A stretch of 11,034 nt of DNA from an uncultured Bacteroidota bacterium (GTDB taxonomy: Bacteria > Bacteroidota > Bacteroidia > Chitinophagales > Chitinophagaceae). Shown here piece after piece: positions 1 to 7,485 of the stretch. The position numbers and the translations under genes are program-made. The DNA lies in NCBI GenBank assembly GCA_903881265.1, contig CAIRSV010000313.1, positions 1 through 11,034 on the forward strand. The letters run 5' to 3'. The notes below the pieces were generated by a model. That model had not been told where the DNA came from, ran no database searches, and saw only the letters and a list, made by a program, of their open reading frames with translations. Position 1 is the first letter of the stretch. Each line of letters begins with the position of its first letter.

Positions 1-639
1 AACGCACCTGCTGGTGTCAATATCCGTATGGGTGGTGAACAAGAAGAACAAAAAGAAACCATGGGCTTCCTTGGAACGGCTATGGCTATATCGATGATCT
101 TGATTTTTCTTGTGTTGATCACGCAGTTTAATTCATTCAGCCGCACGGTGATTATCATGAGTGAAATCTTACTAAGCATCACCGGTGTGTTGCTCGGTAT
201 TGGTATTTTTAATATGAGCTTTGTAATCGTTATGACGGGTATTGGCATCGTGGCCCTTGCAGGTATCGTCGTCCGAAATGGCATTCTATTGATTGAGTTT
301 GCCGATATCAAACTTGCTGAAGGTATGCCTCCTCGTGAAGCCTTGCTCGAAGCAGGTCGTACACGTATGACGCCGGTTATACTCACCGCCACTGCCACAA
401 TGCTTGGATTAATTCCGTTAGCCGTAGGTTTGAATATCGACTTTGCCCTCTTGTTCCAAACTGGCAACCCGCATATCTTCTTCGGAGGTGATAGTGTCGC
501 TTTCTGGGGACCTTTATCATGGACAATGATCTTCGGCTTAGGCTTTGCTACCCTTCTGACCTTGATCATCGTACCTGTGATGATGTTGATGGCCTTGAAC
601 AGAAAAGAGAAAGTGATGACGATGATAAAACGAAAATAA
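1..639 (+). CDS. RND-family efflux permease, C-terminal part (5' end outside window)
   Basis: Reading frame 1 is open from the first base to the TAA at 637-639, so this is the last 212 codons of a longer gene; RND permeases are usually 1000 residues or more. The visible part matches the second transmembrane half of an AcrB-like pump: a periplasmic end (GGEQEEQKETM), then several hydrophobic helices. These include the typical helix GIVALAGIVVRNGILLIEF and the following cytoplasmic loop and helix RTRMTPVILTATATMLGLIPLA, ending in a short basic tail. By family, it would be an inner-membrane proton-driven exporter working with a periplasmic adaptor and an outer-membrane channel, presumably encoded upstream. 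The substrate cannot be told from this part; the helix resembles the hydrophobe/drug (HAE) type more than the heavy-metal type. The next gene has its own promoter, so they need not be one operon. Confidence 0.9.
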   Translation, partial: NAPAGVNIRMGGEQEEQKETMGFLGTAMAISMILIFLVLITQFNSFSRTVIIMSEILLSITGVLLGIGIFNMSFVIVMTGIGIVALAGIVVRNGILLIEFADIKLAEGMPPREALLEAGRTRMTPVILTATATMLGLIPLAVGLNIDFALLFQTGNPHIFFGGDSVAFWGPLSWTMIFGLGFATLLTLIIVPVMMLMALNRKEKVMTMIKRK

Positions 640-665
640 AAAGAGGTTAGCATTGTTGAAAATGA

Positions 666-698
666 TTTGTTTTATGTTGCTATCTAACAATACTTTTG
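666..698 (+). promoter_or_regulatory. Bacteroidota-type promoter of the SCO gene
   Basis: TTTG (666-669), a 21-nt spacer, then TACTTTTG (691-698) match the Bacteroidota sigma consensus TTTG-N19-21-TAnnTTTG. The box ends only 7 nt before the ATG at 706, so the predicted mRNA has almost no 5' leader. Confidence 0.65.
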
Positions 699-705
699 CA
701 GCACG

Positions 706-1338
706 ATGAATAAAAATAAAACCACCATTATCTTAGTAACATTCTTTATGCTGCTAGGCATTGCCTTTCTGGGATATTACTATAGCAGCATGATGAGTCG
801 ACCTAAGCGTCTCAATTATTATGGCAATCCAGGACATCATGTTGGTCCGTTTTCATTTACCAATCAAGACGGAAAGACAATTACCGAAAAGGACATGCAG
901 AGTAAAATATATGTCGTCGAATATTTTTTCACGACTTGCAAAGGCATTTGCCCTAAGTTGAATGAAAACATGTCTAAGGTATACAACGAGTTTCGCGGAC
1001 AAAACGATATTGCCATTCTTTCACATACCGTAAACCCCGAAACTGATTCAGCGAAGCAACTCAAAGCCTATTCGTTAAAATTTGATGCCGATCCAGCACA
1101 ATGGATTTTCCTCACAGGCGACAAGCATTCGTTGTACGATATGGCAGTCAATAATTATCTAGTAGCCGCGGTCGACGACACCACGAAGAAAGAGATTCTC
1201 CCCGATTTTATTCATACGAAATACTTCGTATTAGTTGATAAAGAAAAATGTATCCGAGGTACATATGATGGAACCAATAAGGGTTCGGTGCAACAACTCA
1301 TTGGCGACATTAAACTATTGCGCAAAGAGTATGAATAA
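706..1338 (+). CDS. SCO1/SenC/PrrC-family copper chaperone
   Basis: A 210-residue protein with an N-terminal membrane anchor (about residues 7-28) and a thioredoxin-like domain outside the cytoplasm. The family's copper-binding residues are all present: the CxxxC motif CKGIC (Cys78 and Cys82) in FFTTCKGICPKL, and the distal histidine His170 in PDFIHTKYFVLVD. SVDPE-like segments of the family appear here as SHTVNPETD (106-114). SCO proteins deliver copper to, or maintain the thiols of, the CuA site of cytochrome c oxidase; some members act more as thiol oxidoreductases. No oxidase genes are visible here, so its partner is unknown. The gene sits between its own promoter and an intrinsic terminator, so it looks monocistronic. 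Length is normal for the family. Confidence 0.93.
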   Translation: MNKNKTTIILVTFFMLLGIAFLGYYYSSMMSRPKRLNYYGNPGHHVGPFSFTNQDGKTITEKDMQSKIYVVEYFFTTCKGICPKLNENMSKVYNEFRGQNDIAILSHTVNPETDSAKQLKAYSLKFDADPAQWIFLTGDKHSLYDMAVNNYLVAAVDDTTKKEILPDFIHTKYFVLVDKEKCIRGTYDGTNKGSVQQLIGDIKLLRKEYE

Positions 1339-1376
1339 TCTTTAAACATTCCTTTGTAAAAAAATTCAATGCCTTC

Positions 1377-1403
1377 AAAATCGACCTCACTGGTCGATTT
1401 TTT
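1377..1403 (+). terminator. Intrinsic terminator after the SCO gene
   Basis: A 10-bp perfect stem, AAAATCGACC (1377-1386) with GGTCGATTTT (1392-1401), closes a 5-nt loop (TCACT) and runs into a T tract (1398-1403) followed by CTTTT. It lies 38 nt after the SCO stop and separates that gene from the YfhO unit. Confidence 0.85.
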
Positions 1404-1466
1404 CTTTTAAATAGAAAATTATTTCTTGTACAGACAGCTATCCTTTCTTTATTAATTAAAAAAAGA

Positions 1467-1497
1467 CTTGCTACCCTAATGGAATCGCTTATTTTTA
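1467..1497 (+). promoter_or_regulatory. Putative promoter of the YfhO-GNAT unit
   Basis: CTTG (1467-1470), 19-nt spacer, then TATTTTTA (1490-1497) give a near-match to the Bacteroidota consensus; the last base of the -7 box is A instead of G. It ends 18 nt before the ATG at 1516. No Shine-Dalgarno sequence is seen; the bases before the ATG are A/T-rich, as is usual in this phylum. Confidence 0.5.
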
Positions 1498-1515
1498 TGC
1501 CTTGAAAATTTAATT

Positions 1516-4032
1516 ATGAAGGAACAATTTAAGAAATCCGCCATTCAGCATTCCATTATTATTGCTATCTTTTTTGCCATCGCGCTTTTTTACAGTTATC
1601 CCATCTTACAGGGAAATCAACTGAGTGCCGGTGATTCAGTTCATTGGAGAGCCATGAGCGAAGAAGCTAGAGCTTGGAGTCAAAAGACCGGCGAAAACCC
1701 GCTTTGGTCAAATTCTATGTTCGGAGGTATGCCAACCTATATGACATATACTACAGGCAAATCAAATTTTTATCTTCCGACACAATTTGCAATCATGGAT
1801 TGGTTGCCGGTGCCGGCCTTCTTCTTTTTATTATCAATGCTATGTTTTTATATTCTGATGTGCAGCTGGAAAATCAATCGATGGATCGGCTTCATTGCAG
1901 CCATCGCTTACGCATTTGCCTCCTACAATCTGCAAATCATTGCCGCAGGGCATAATACCAAAATGCTTAATATCGGTTACCTCCCACTTGCATTAGCAGG
2001 TATGCATTGGGTATACAATAAAAAATATTTGTTAGGTGCAGGCGTGGCGCTCTTTGCTATCACGATGATGGTATCAAACATGATGTATCAGATTGATTAT
2101 TATCTCGCCATCATTATGGTTTTCTTCGGTATCGGCTATCTGCTGCAGGCTTTAAAAGAAAAAAAAATCAAAGATTTCGTTATTGCATCACTGATCATGT
2201 TGGGTGTAGGTATACTTTCCATAGGGCCAAGCTTGAACCTCTTTTTAGTGAATAAAGAATACGCCAAGTACACAATGCGTGGTGGGCAAAGCGAAATTAC
2301 AATTGGTCAGAAAGAGAAAAAAACAAGCGGCGGACTCAACAAAGATTATGCCTTTCAATGGAGTCAAGGTATTGGAGAAACATTCACCTTATTAGTGCCT
2401 AACCTATATGGTGGTGGCGGACAAACAGATGTGGGTACAGGTTCACATGTCTATGAAACCTTGACATCACTCGGCGTTGGCGAAGACGCTTCGACGCAAT
2501 TCAGTCAAAACGCGGATACGTATTGGGGCGCCCAACCCTTCGTTTCAGGTCCTTTTTATTTTGGGGCTATTATCATCTTCTTATTTGTATTAGGCCTATT
2601 CATCATTAAACATAATTTCAAATGGGTGATGGTAGGTGTCGCTGCGTTAGGCATCATGATGTCGTGGGGTAAACATTTCAGTATGCTCAATTATTTTCTG
2701 TTTGACCATCTTCCATACTTCAATAATTTCCGCACGCCAAATATGGTGATGGTGATTCCGGGTGCGATGTTTTGTATCATAGCATTCTGGGCATTGAATG
2801 AATTGATATCCGAAAAATTTGATGCAAAAGAATTAATCAATCAAATCAAAAAATCGGTGATCATCGTCGGTGGACTTTGTTTACTATTAGGTGTGGGTGG
2901 ACAAATGTTCCTTAGCTTCAAAGGCGAAAATGATGATCAGATAAAATCAAGAATGATACAACAGCTTGGCAATAACGAGCAAGCAGGAACGCAACTCTAT
3001 AATGCCATTGTCGAAGACCGTCCTGCAATTGCAATGAAAGACGGCATTCGTTCCCTCGCTTTCATCCTTCTTGCAGCCGCTATCTTATGGTTGTTTGCAC
3101 AAAAGAAATTATCGATGAAAATGGCCCTTGCGGGCATCGGATTACTTATATCGGTCGACCTAATGGGCATTGGACTTCGTTATCTAAACACCGATAACTA
3201 TGTACCAAAAGAAGATTTTGAAGCACAATTTAATCCGCGACCTGTTGATCTTCAATTAAAGAAAGATACCGATCCATACTATCGTGTCTATGACATCACG
3301 AAAGACCCTTATAATGAAGCTATGCAAGCCTTCCACAATAAATGTGTGGGTGGATATCATCCAGCTAAAATGGAAACCTATCAAGATCTCATCAACTTCC
3401 ATCTTTCATCGGGCAAAATGAATGCGCAGGTACTTGATATGCTGAATACAAAATATATCCTCTTTAACGGACAAGGACAGCAGGCCACCATACAACCTAA
3501 CCCCGATGCGTGTGGCAATGCGTGGTTTGTCAGCAATGTAAACGTGGTGAACAGTGCCAACGAAGAGATGACCGGTATGACCGCTGAGAATTTTGGTGAT
3601 ACCGCCAAGGTTGCCAATCCTTGGAAAGCAAAAGAAACAGCTATCGTACAACAAAAATTTTGGAAACAAGGGGTGACGTCATTTGTGAAAGACAGCAGCA
3701 CAAAAATTCAACTAACGACCTATGGTTTAAATAATCTGATCTTCAGTTCATCCAATGCAAACAATGGATTTGCCGTCTTCTCGGATATTTATTATCCAGC
3801 AGGTTGGAAAGCATTTGTCGATGGCAAGGAAACAGAAATTGTGAAGACCAATTATCTTCTTCGCGGACTTTTTCTTCCTGCTGGAAATCATAGCATCGAA
3901 TTCAAATTTCATCCTGATACCTATTTCAAATGGTATAATGTGAGTTGGGCTTCGTCCTTCCTGATTCTCCTGATTGTCATCGGCGGAATCGGATTTAGCT
4001 TGAAAGACGAATTTAAAAAAGAGAACGCTTAA
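1516..4032 (+). CDS. YfhO-family multispanning membrane protein (GT-C-like)
   Basis: An 838-residue protein with an N-terminal helix (about 10-30), then a loop with AGDSVHW (Asp40) and NPLWSNSMFGGMPTY (61-75), both typical of Bacteroidota YfhO-like proteins. Next come AAGHNTKMLNIGYLPLALAGM-type sequence near 143-163 and about ten more hydrophobic helices up to residue 570. A large soluble domain follows (about 580-800), with the YfhO C-terminal signature YYPAGWKAFVDGKE and LPAGNHSIEFKFHPD, then a final helix and a charged tail (DEFKKENA). The early loop acidic residue and helix pattern resemble GT-C glycosyltransferases, which use lipid-linked sugars at the outer face of the membrane. Bacillus YfhO is linked to lipoteichoic acid glycosylation; Bacteroidota lack that polymer, so the acceptor here is unknown. 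The stop codon directly abuts the next gene's ATG, suggesting translational coupling. Confidence 0.88.
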   Translation: MKEQFKKSAIQHSIIIAIFFAIALFYSYPILQGNQLSAGDSVHWRAMSEEARAWSQKTGENPLWSNSMFGGMPTYMTYTTGKSNFYLPTQFAIMDWLPVPAFFFLLSMLCFYILMCSWKINRWIGFIAAIAYAFASYNLQIIAAGHNTKMLNIGYLPLALAGMHWVYNKKYLLGAGVALFAITMMVSNMMYQIDYYLAIIMVFFGIGYLLQALKEKKIKDFVIASLIMLGVGILSIGPSLNLFLVNKEYAKYTMRGGQSEITIGQKEKKTSGGLNKDYAFQWSQGIGETFTLLVPNLYGGGGQTDVGTGSHVYETLTSLGVGEDASTQFSQNADTYWGAQPFVSGPFYFGAIIIFLFVLGLFIIKHNFKWVMVGVAALGIMMSWGKHFSMLNYFLFDHLPYFNNFRTPNMVMVIPGAMFCIIAFWALNELISEKFDAKELINQIKKSVIIVGGLCLLLGVGGQMFLSFKGENDDQIKSRMIQQLGNNEQAGTQLYNAIVEDRPAIAMKDGIRSLAFILLAAAILWLFAQKKLSMKMALAGIGLLISVDLMGIGLRYLNTDNYVPKEDFEAQFNPRPVDLQLKKDTDPYYRVYDITKDPYNEAMQAFHNKCVGGYHPAKMETYQDLINFHLSSGKMNAQVLDMLNTKYILFNGQGQQATIQPNPDACGNAWFVSNVNVVNSANEEMTGMTAENFGDTAKVANPWKAKETAIVQQKFWKQGVTSFVKDSSTKIQLTTYGLNNLIFSSSNANNGFAVFSDIYYPAGWKAFVDGKETEIVKTNYLLRGLFLPAGNHSIEFKFHPDTYFKWYNVSWASSFLILLIVIGGIGFSLKDEFKKENA

Positions 4033-4488
4033 ATGAGTGACTTCATCATCAGGGAATGCACACACGAGGACATGGGGCTAGTGCTTTCCTTTATCAGGGA
4101 ACTGGCCGTGTATGAAAAAATGATCGACGAAGTCGTGGTCACAGAAGACTTGCTGTATGATCAACTTTTAGTGAAGAAATTATCCGCTTGTGTATTGGCG
4201 TTTGAAGACAATGTACCGGTTGGATTTGCCTTATACTTTTTTAATTTTTCAACCTTCCTTGGTAAAAATGGATTGTACCTCGAAGACCTATTTGTGCGTC
4301 CTGCATTCAGAGGAAAAGGTTACGGGAAAAAACTTCTTTTTCATTTAGCGGATATTGCCAAACAGCGCAACTGCGGCAGGATGGAATGGTCCGTGCTTAA
4401 TTGGAACACACCGGCAATCGATTTCTATAAAAGCATTGGCGCCAAGGCAATGGACGGATGGACTGTATTCAGGCTTGATATAAAATAA
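4033..4488 (+). CDS. GNAT N-acetyltransferase, diamine/spermidine acetyltransferase-like
   Basis: A 151-residue GNAT protein. The acetyl-CoA loop is RGKGYG (93-98) after the strand LYLEDLFVRP (81-90), and the C-terminal part has WNTPAIDFYKSIGA (124-137) with Tyr132 in the usual general-acid position. These blocks resemble the eukaryotic SSAT (spermidine/spermine or thialysine acetyltransferase) subgroup more closely than ribosomal-protein or drug acetyltransferases; Glu84 and Asp85 of LED are shared with it. The substrate is therefore likely a small polyamine-like amine, but this is inference from resemblance. Its ATG follows the YfhO stop codon with no spacer, so it is probably translated from the same mRNA. 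No separate promoter is evident. Confidence 0.88.
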   Translation: MSDFIIRECTHEDMGLVLSFIRELAVYEKMIDEVVVTEDLLYDQLLVKKLSACVLAFEDNVPVGFALYFFNFSTFLGKNGLYLEDLFVRPAFRGKGYGKKLLFHLADIAKQRNCGRMEWSVLNWNTPAIDFYKSIGAKAMDGWTVFRLDIK

Positions 4489-4526
4489 ACATAGAAAAAT
4501 CGCGTCTGAAAGCTCGCTGTATGAAT

Positions 4527-4538
4527 TGCGTGCACGCA
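4527..4538. promoter_or_regulatory. 12-bp perfect palindrome upstream of the DUF4290 promoter
   Basis: TGCGTGCACGCA is a perfect inverted repeat with no spacer, 8 bp upstream of the -33 box at 4546. Its place fits a site for a dimeric regulator. It is also GC-rich against an AT-rich background, but it lacks a T tract and so is not a good terminator for the GNAT gene. Function is not shown. Confidence 0.3.
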
Positions 4539-4545
4539 TATCTAA

Positions 4546-4578
4546 TTTGGTCATTTCAATGCAAAAGACTTATATTTG
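4546..4578 (+). promoter_or_regulatory. Promoter of the DUF4290 (and probably murA) unit
   Basis: TTTG (4546-4549), 21-nt spacer, TATATTTG (4571-4578): every consensus base of the Bacteroidota TTTG/TAnnTTTG promoter is present. Transcription should start near 4584, giving a leader of about 118 nt before the ATG at 4703, much longer than at the other genes here. Confidence 0.7.
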
Positions 4579-4615
4579 TCCACAGGTAGTCGAGATAAAC
4601 TATCCACGGGTCGAG
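4579..4615 (+). repeat. Imperfect direct repeat at the start of the DUF4290 leader
   Basis: TCCACAGGTAGTCGAG (4579-4594) is followed 8 nt later by TCCACGGGTCGAG (4603-4615): the same word with one A/G change and a 3-nt deletion. The first copy overlaps the predicted transcription start and the second lies inside the leader. It could be a tandem protein-binding site or part of a leader RNA structure. I recognise no known riboswitch. Confidence 0.45.
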
Positions 4616-4702
4616 TAAGCTCACGTTATATTTTCAGGAAACTCCCCTACAAACTACAAGAACATTTTTTGAAACCACTTTTGAATTTATTTTATTTTAA
4701 GC

Positions 4703-5428
4703 ATGGAATATAATACCACCCGCGAACTAATGAAGATTCGCGAATACGGGCGTAACGTACATGATATGGTGAAACATCTGCTAACCATCGAAGACAAAGA
4801 AAAACGTCAGCGAAATGCGGAAGCCGTTATCGAAATTATGGCCATCCTTAACCCGCAGGCGAGTGAGATGGAAGACTACAGACACAAGCTATGGGATCAT
4901 TTATTTTTGATATCCGATTATAAACTCGAGGTTGACTGTCCATATGAAATCCCAACGCAAGAAGTAAAACAGCGCAAACCAGAACCCCTGCCTTATCCTA
5001 AAAATAAAATTCGATGGAACCATTTCGGTAAATCGTTTGAAAAAATTTATGAAAAAGCGATTGTAGAAACTGATGAAGAAAAAAAGCAGGGCTATATTCA
5101 GGTACTCGCATTGTTTATGAAAGTAGCCTATTCGAATTGGCACAAAGAAGCTATACACGACGATATGATTAAAGATGAATTGTCGCTCATCAGTAAAGGA
5201 CAATTGACCTATGATCCAACGTTGAAGTTTAAAGATTTTGTCGATAGCTCAGACCTTCCTACCATCAATCCTGTAAACCCTCAAGGGCTTTCTAAACGAG
5301 CCTTCAACCGAAATAATAATAACCGAGGTAACAATGGAAATCGCAATCCAAACATGGGTAATATGGGCAATAGCAACCGAAATAATAAGTTCAAGTTCAA
5401 GAAAAAAAATAACGCGAATAATCTTTAA
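4703..5428 (+). CDS. DUF4290 family protein with Asn-rich basic tail
   Basis: A 241-residue protein without signal peptide or membrane helices, so probably cytoplasmic. Residues 1-190 form a mostly helical, charged domain (start MEYNTTRELMKIREYGRNV; also NPQASEMEDYRHKLWDHLF near 50-69 and KNKIRWNHFGK near 100-110), which I recognise as DUF4290, a family known from Bacteroidota with no assigned function. Residues 199-241 are low-complexity: Asn, Gly and Arg, ending in a basic KFKFKKKNN stretch that could bind RNA or another polyanion (inference). The family is commonly found directly before murA, as here, with only 30 nt between the stop and the murA ATG. That makes a role near peptidoglycan precursor synthesis possible but unproved. 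Confidence 0.85.
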   Translation: MEYNTTRELMKIREYGRNVHDMVKHLLTIEDKEKRQRNAEAVIEIMAILNPQASEMEDYRHKLWDHLFLISDYKLEVDCPYEIPTQEVKQRKPEPLPYPKNKIRWNHFGKSFEKIYEKAIVETDEEKKQGYIQVLALFMKVAYSNWHKEAIHDDMIKDELSLISKGQLTYDPTLKFKDFVDSSDLPTINPVNPQGLSKRAFNRNNNNRGNNGNRNPNMGNMGNSNRNNKFKFKKKNNANNL

Positions 5429-5452
5429 GCGTTCAGCTCTTTTAGTACTTTG
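5424..5452 (+). promoter_or_regulatory. Putative internal promoter of murA
   Basis: TACTTTG (5446-5452) followed by CAGCATATG closely resembles the SCO promoter's TACTTTTG followed by CAGCACGATG, one T shorter. A TTTA (5424-5427) 18 nt upstream, overlapping the DUF4290 stop codon, may be the -33 box. The TTG inside this -7 box is in frame with murA and should not be taken as its start codon. Confidence 0.5.
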
Positions 5453-5458
5453 CAGCAT

Positions 5459-6769
5459 ATGAACAGTTTTGAAATTTATGGAGGCAACCCGCTCTCGGGC
5501 GAGGTAACTCCTCAAGGAGCAAAAAATGAAGCCTTGCAAGTATTGGCTTGTACCCTCATCAGCAAGGAAAAAATCACCATACGCAACATACCCGATATCC
5601 TGGATGTGCGCATGCTCATTGAACTTCTTCAGGACTTGGGCGTTGAAGTTGAAAAACATTCGCCAAACGAATACAGCTTTCAGGCAAAAAATATCAACTT
5701 AGAATTTCTAATTAGCCCAGCATACAAACAGAAATCTGGCAAACTTCGCGGCGCCGTAATGCTTGCGGGTCCATTACTTGCACGTTTTAAAAAAGCCTAT
5801 ATCCCTCAACCCGGCGGTGATAAAATTGGTCGTCGTCGATTGGATACGCATATTTTTGGGTTTGAAAAATTAGGTGCTACCTATCATTACAACGATGAAG
5901 AACATTTTTTTAAACTCGAGGCCAAGGAACTGAAAGGAACCTATATGCTACTCGACGAACCTTCGGTAACTGGTACTGCAAATATATTAATGGCAGCGGT
6001 GGTGGCCAAAGGAAAGACCCGTATCTATAACGCTGCTTGTGAACCTTATCTGCAACAACTTTGCCGTATGCTTAATCGCATGGGTGCGCGTATTAGTGGC
6101 ATTGGTTCTAATTTATTGACAATACAAGGCGTGGATGCCGACAGCTTTAAAGGCTGCGATCATACCATTTTAGCCGATATGATTGAGGTAGGTTCTTTTA
6201 TCGGTATGGCAGCGATGACTGGCGGCGATTTGCTGATCAAAGATTGCAATGTAAAATACCTTGGTTGCATTCCAGACACCTTTGCCAGACTGGGCATACA
6301 AATGGAAATTCAAAAAGATAATATTCATATTCCGGCGCAGGAACATTACAAGATACAGCGTTTTCTTACCGGTGATATCCTGACAATCTACGATCATCCA
6401 TGGCCTGGCTTTACGCCCGACTTAGTGAGTATCGCATTAGTAGTAGCCACGCAAGCAAAAGGCACCGTACTTTTTCATCAAAAAATGTTTGAAAGCCGTT
6501 TGTTCTTTACCGATAAGCTCATCGATATGGGCGCGCAAATTGTGCTGTGTGATCCTCATCGTGCGGTGGTTGTTGGCTTAGATAAACAATCTTCGTTGAG
6601 AGGCAATACTATGTCATCGCCTGATATCAGAGCCGGACTAGCTTTGTTGATAGCCGCTCTTTCTGCGCAAGGAAAAAGTATTATTCAAAACAGCGAACAA
6701 ATTGATCGAGGTTATCAGAATATCGACATCCGTCTGCAAGCATTGGGTGCAAACATCAAACGAGTATAG
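5459..6769 (+). CDS. murA: UDP-N-acetylglucosamine 1-carboxyvinyltransferase
   Basis: MurA transfers enolpyruvate from PEP to UDP-GlcNAc, the first committed step of peptidoglycan synthesis, in the cytoplasm. From the ATG at 5459 it has 436 residues, normal for the family. Catalytic Lys22 and Asn23 are present (PQGAKNEAL, same numbering as E. coli), as are an arginine equivalent to Arg120 (Arg126 in DKIGRRRLD), the PGFTPD segment around the equivalent of Asp305, and SSPDIRAGLALL with the equivalent of Arg397. The active-site loop reads PGGDKIG: Asp121 stands where E. coli has Cys115, the residue alkylated by fosfomycin. By analogy with Mycobacterium and Chlamydia MurA, this enzyme should be active but fosfomycin-insensitive. 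I prefer ATG 5459 over an in-frame TTG at 5450, because the TTG lies in the apparent -7 box and adds only MQH. Confidence 0.96.
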   Translation: MNSFEIYGGNPLSGEVTPQGAKNEALQVLACTLISKEKITIRNIPDILDVRMLIELLQDLGVEVEKHSPNEYSFQAKNINLEFLISPAYKQKSGKLRGAVMLAGPLLARFKKAYIPQPGGDKIGRRRLDTHIFGFEKLGATYHYNDEEHFFKLEAKELKGTYMLLDEPSVTGTANILMAAVVAKGKTRIYNAACEPYLQQLCRMLNRMGARISGIGSNLLTIQGVDADSFKGCDHTILADMIEVGSFIGMAAMTGGDLLIKDCNVKYLGCIPDTFARLGIQMEIQKDNIHIPAQEHYKIQRFLTGDILTIYDHPWPGFTPDLVSIALVVATQAKGTVLFHQKMFESRLFFTDKLIDMGAQIVLCDPHRAVVVGLDKQSSLRGNTMSSPDIRAGLALLIAALSAQGKSIIQNSEQIDRGYQNIDIRLQALGANIKRV

Positions 6770-6774
6770 AGGAA

Positions 6775-7485
6775 TTATTTAATAGCCATTGATTTGACAA
6801 CACGTCCTTCCGATGTGGTCAACGAAACAACATAAACTCCTTTTCCAGCAAGATAAATTGCCTCTTCAAACGTCACACCAAACGGATTTGTCTTCACGGT
6901 ATTAGTCGTAAATAAATTATTCCAAATATAGGGCGAATCAAAGCCATCGTTGTTGCGGTCACTAGAATCGTGATCGGCTATAATAAATAAACCACCTCCA
7001 TTTTTTACAAAGTTCACAATGGCATTCTTCTGTGAGGCTGTAAATAAAATATTAGGTTCACAAATAACAAGGACCGTGTAATTTTTCAAGTCTTTTGCGT
7101 GTGCCGTGTTGCCATAGGTCAAACGATCATTATACGGAAGAGACTCTACTTTATAGCCTTTTTTTACGCAGTCTACTGTCCATGAACTTAAGTCGACCGT
7201 CCAGAATGTTTCAGGCGTGGTGGCCGTAATACCAATTTGCGCTGGTGTGGGTATCCCTTGCGGATTCGCTTCGCTACCAAGTCCAGTAAGCATATTGCCT
7301 GCCGCATTATAACCAAGATTATTCAAGTCGGCATCAATCACCCAATCGGCATTAGCCGACATTTGAGCCTTAGTGGCATCAAACAATATTTTGACAATTT
7401 GTGAATGGCTTATTGTGGATTGTGCCATCAATAAAAAGAGAACTACTTGTTTCTAAAAAATGACTGCTTGGCTAGTACGATTCAT
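6775..7485 (-). pseudogene. Decayed type IX secretion cargo gene (signal region stop, internal deletion)
   Basis: The readable part, from 7431 or 7428 to the TAA at 6775-6777, starts TLMAQ-like inside what should be a signal peptide. Reading further upstream in frame gives KQVVLFLLMAQSTISHSQ, a good secretion signal, but directly before its Lys is a TAG (7453-7455). The only upstream in-frame ATG (7485) would give just ten codons before that stop. The body contains KILFDATKAQMSANADWVID and NFVKNGGGLFIIADHDSSDR, a glutamine-amidotransferase-like/ThuA-like fold seen in secreted Bacteroidota proteins. After NPFGVTF the sequence jumps to GVYVVSLTTSEGRVVKSMAIK, which is the last strand pair of a T9SS type A sorting domain. 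Such domains are normally 70-90 residues, so the middle and most of the sorting domain seem deleted. A short cytoplasmic product from the internal TTG/ATG is possible but could not be exported. It converges on murA with 5 bp between stops. Confidence 0.72.

Noticed and set aside
3381..3701. Minus-strand open frames inside the YfhO gene
   Set aside because: They are shadows of a well-supported gene on the other strand and show no recognisable protein pattern.
4579..4702. Riboswitch in the DUF4290 leader
   Set aside because: Apart from the direct repeat I see no recognisable aptamer or terminator/antiterminator pair.
5450..5452. TTG as the start of murA, adding three residues
   Set aside because: The TTG is the end of the apparent -7 box TACTTTG; the ATG at 5459 gives a standard-length MurA with E. 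coli numbering for Lys22 and Asn23.
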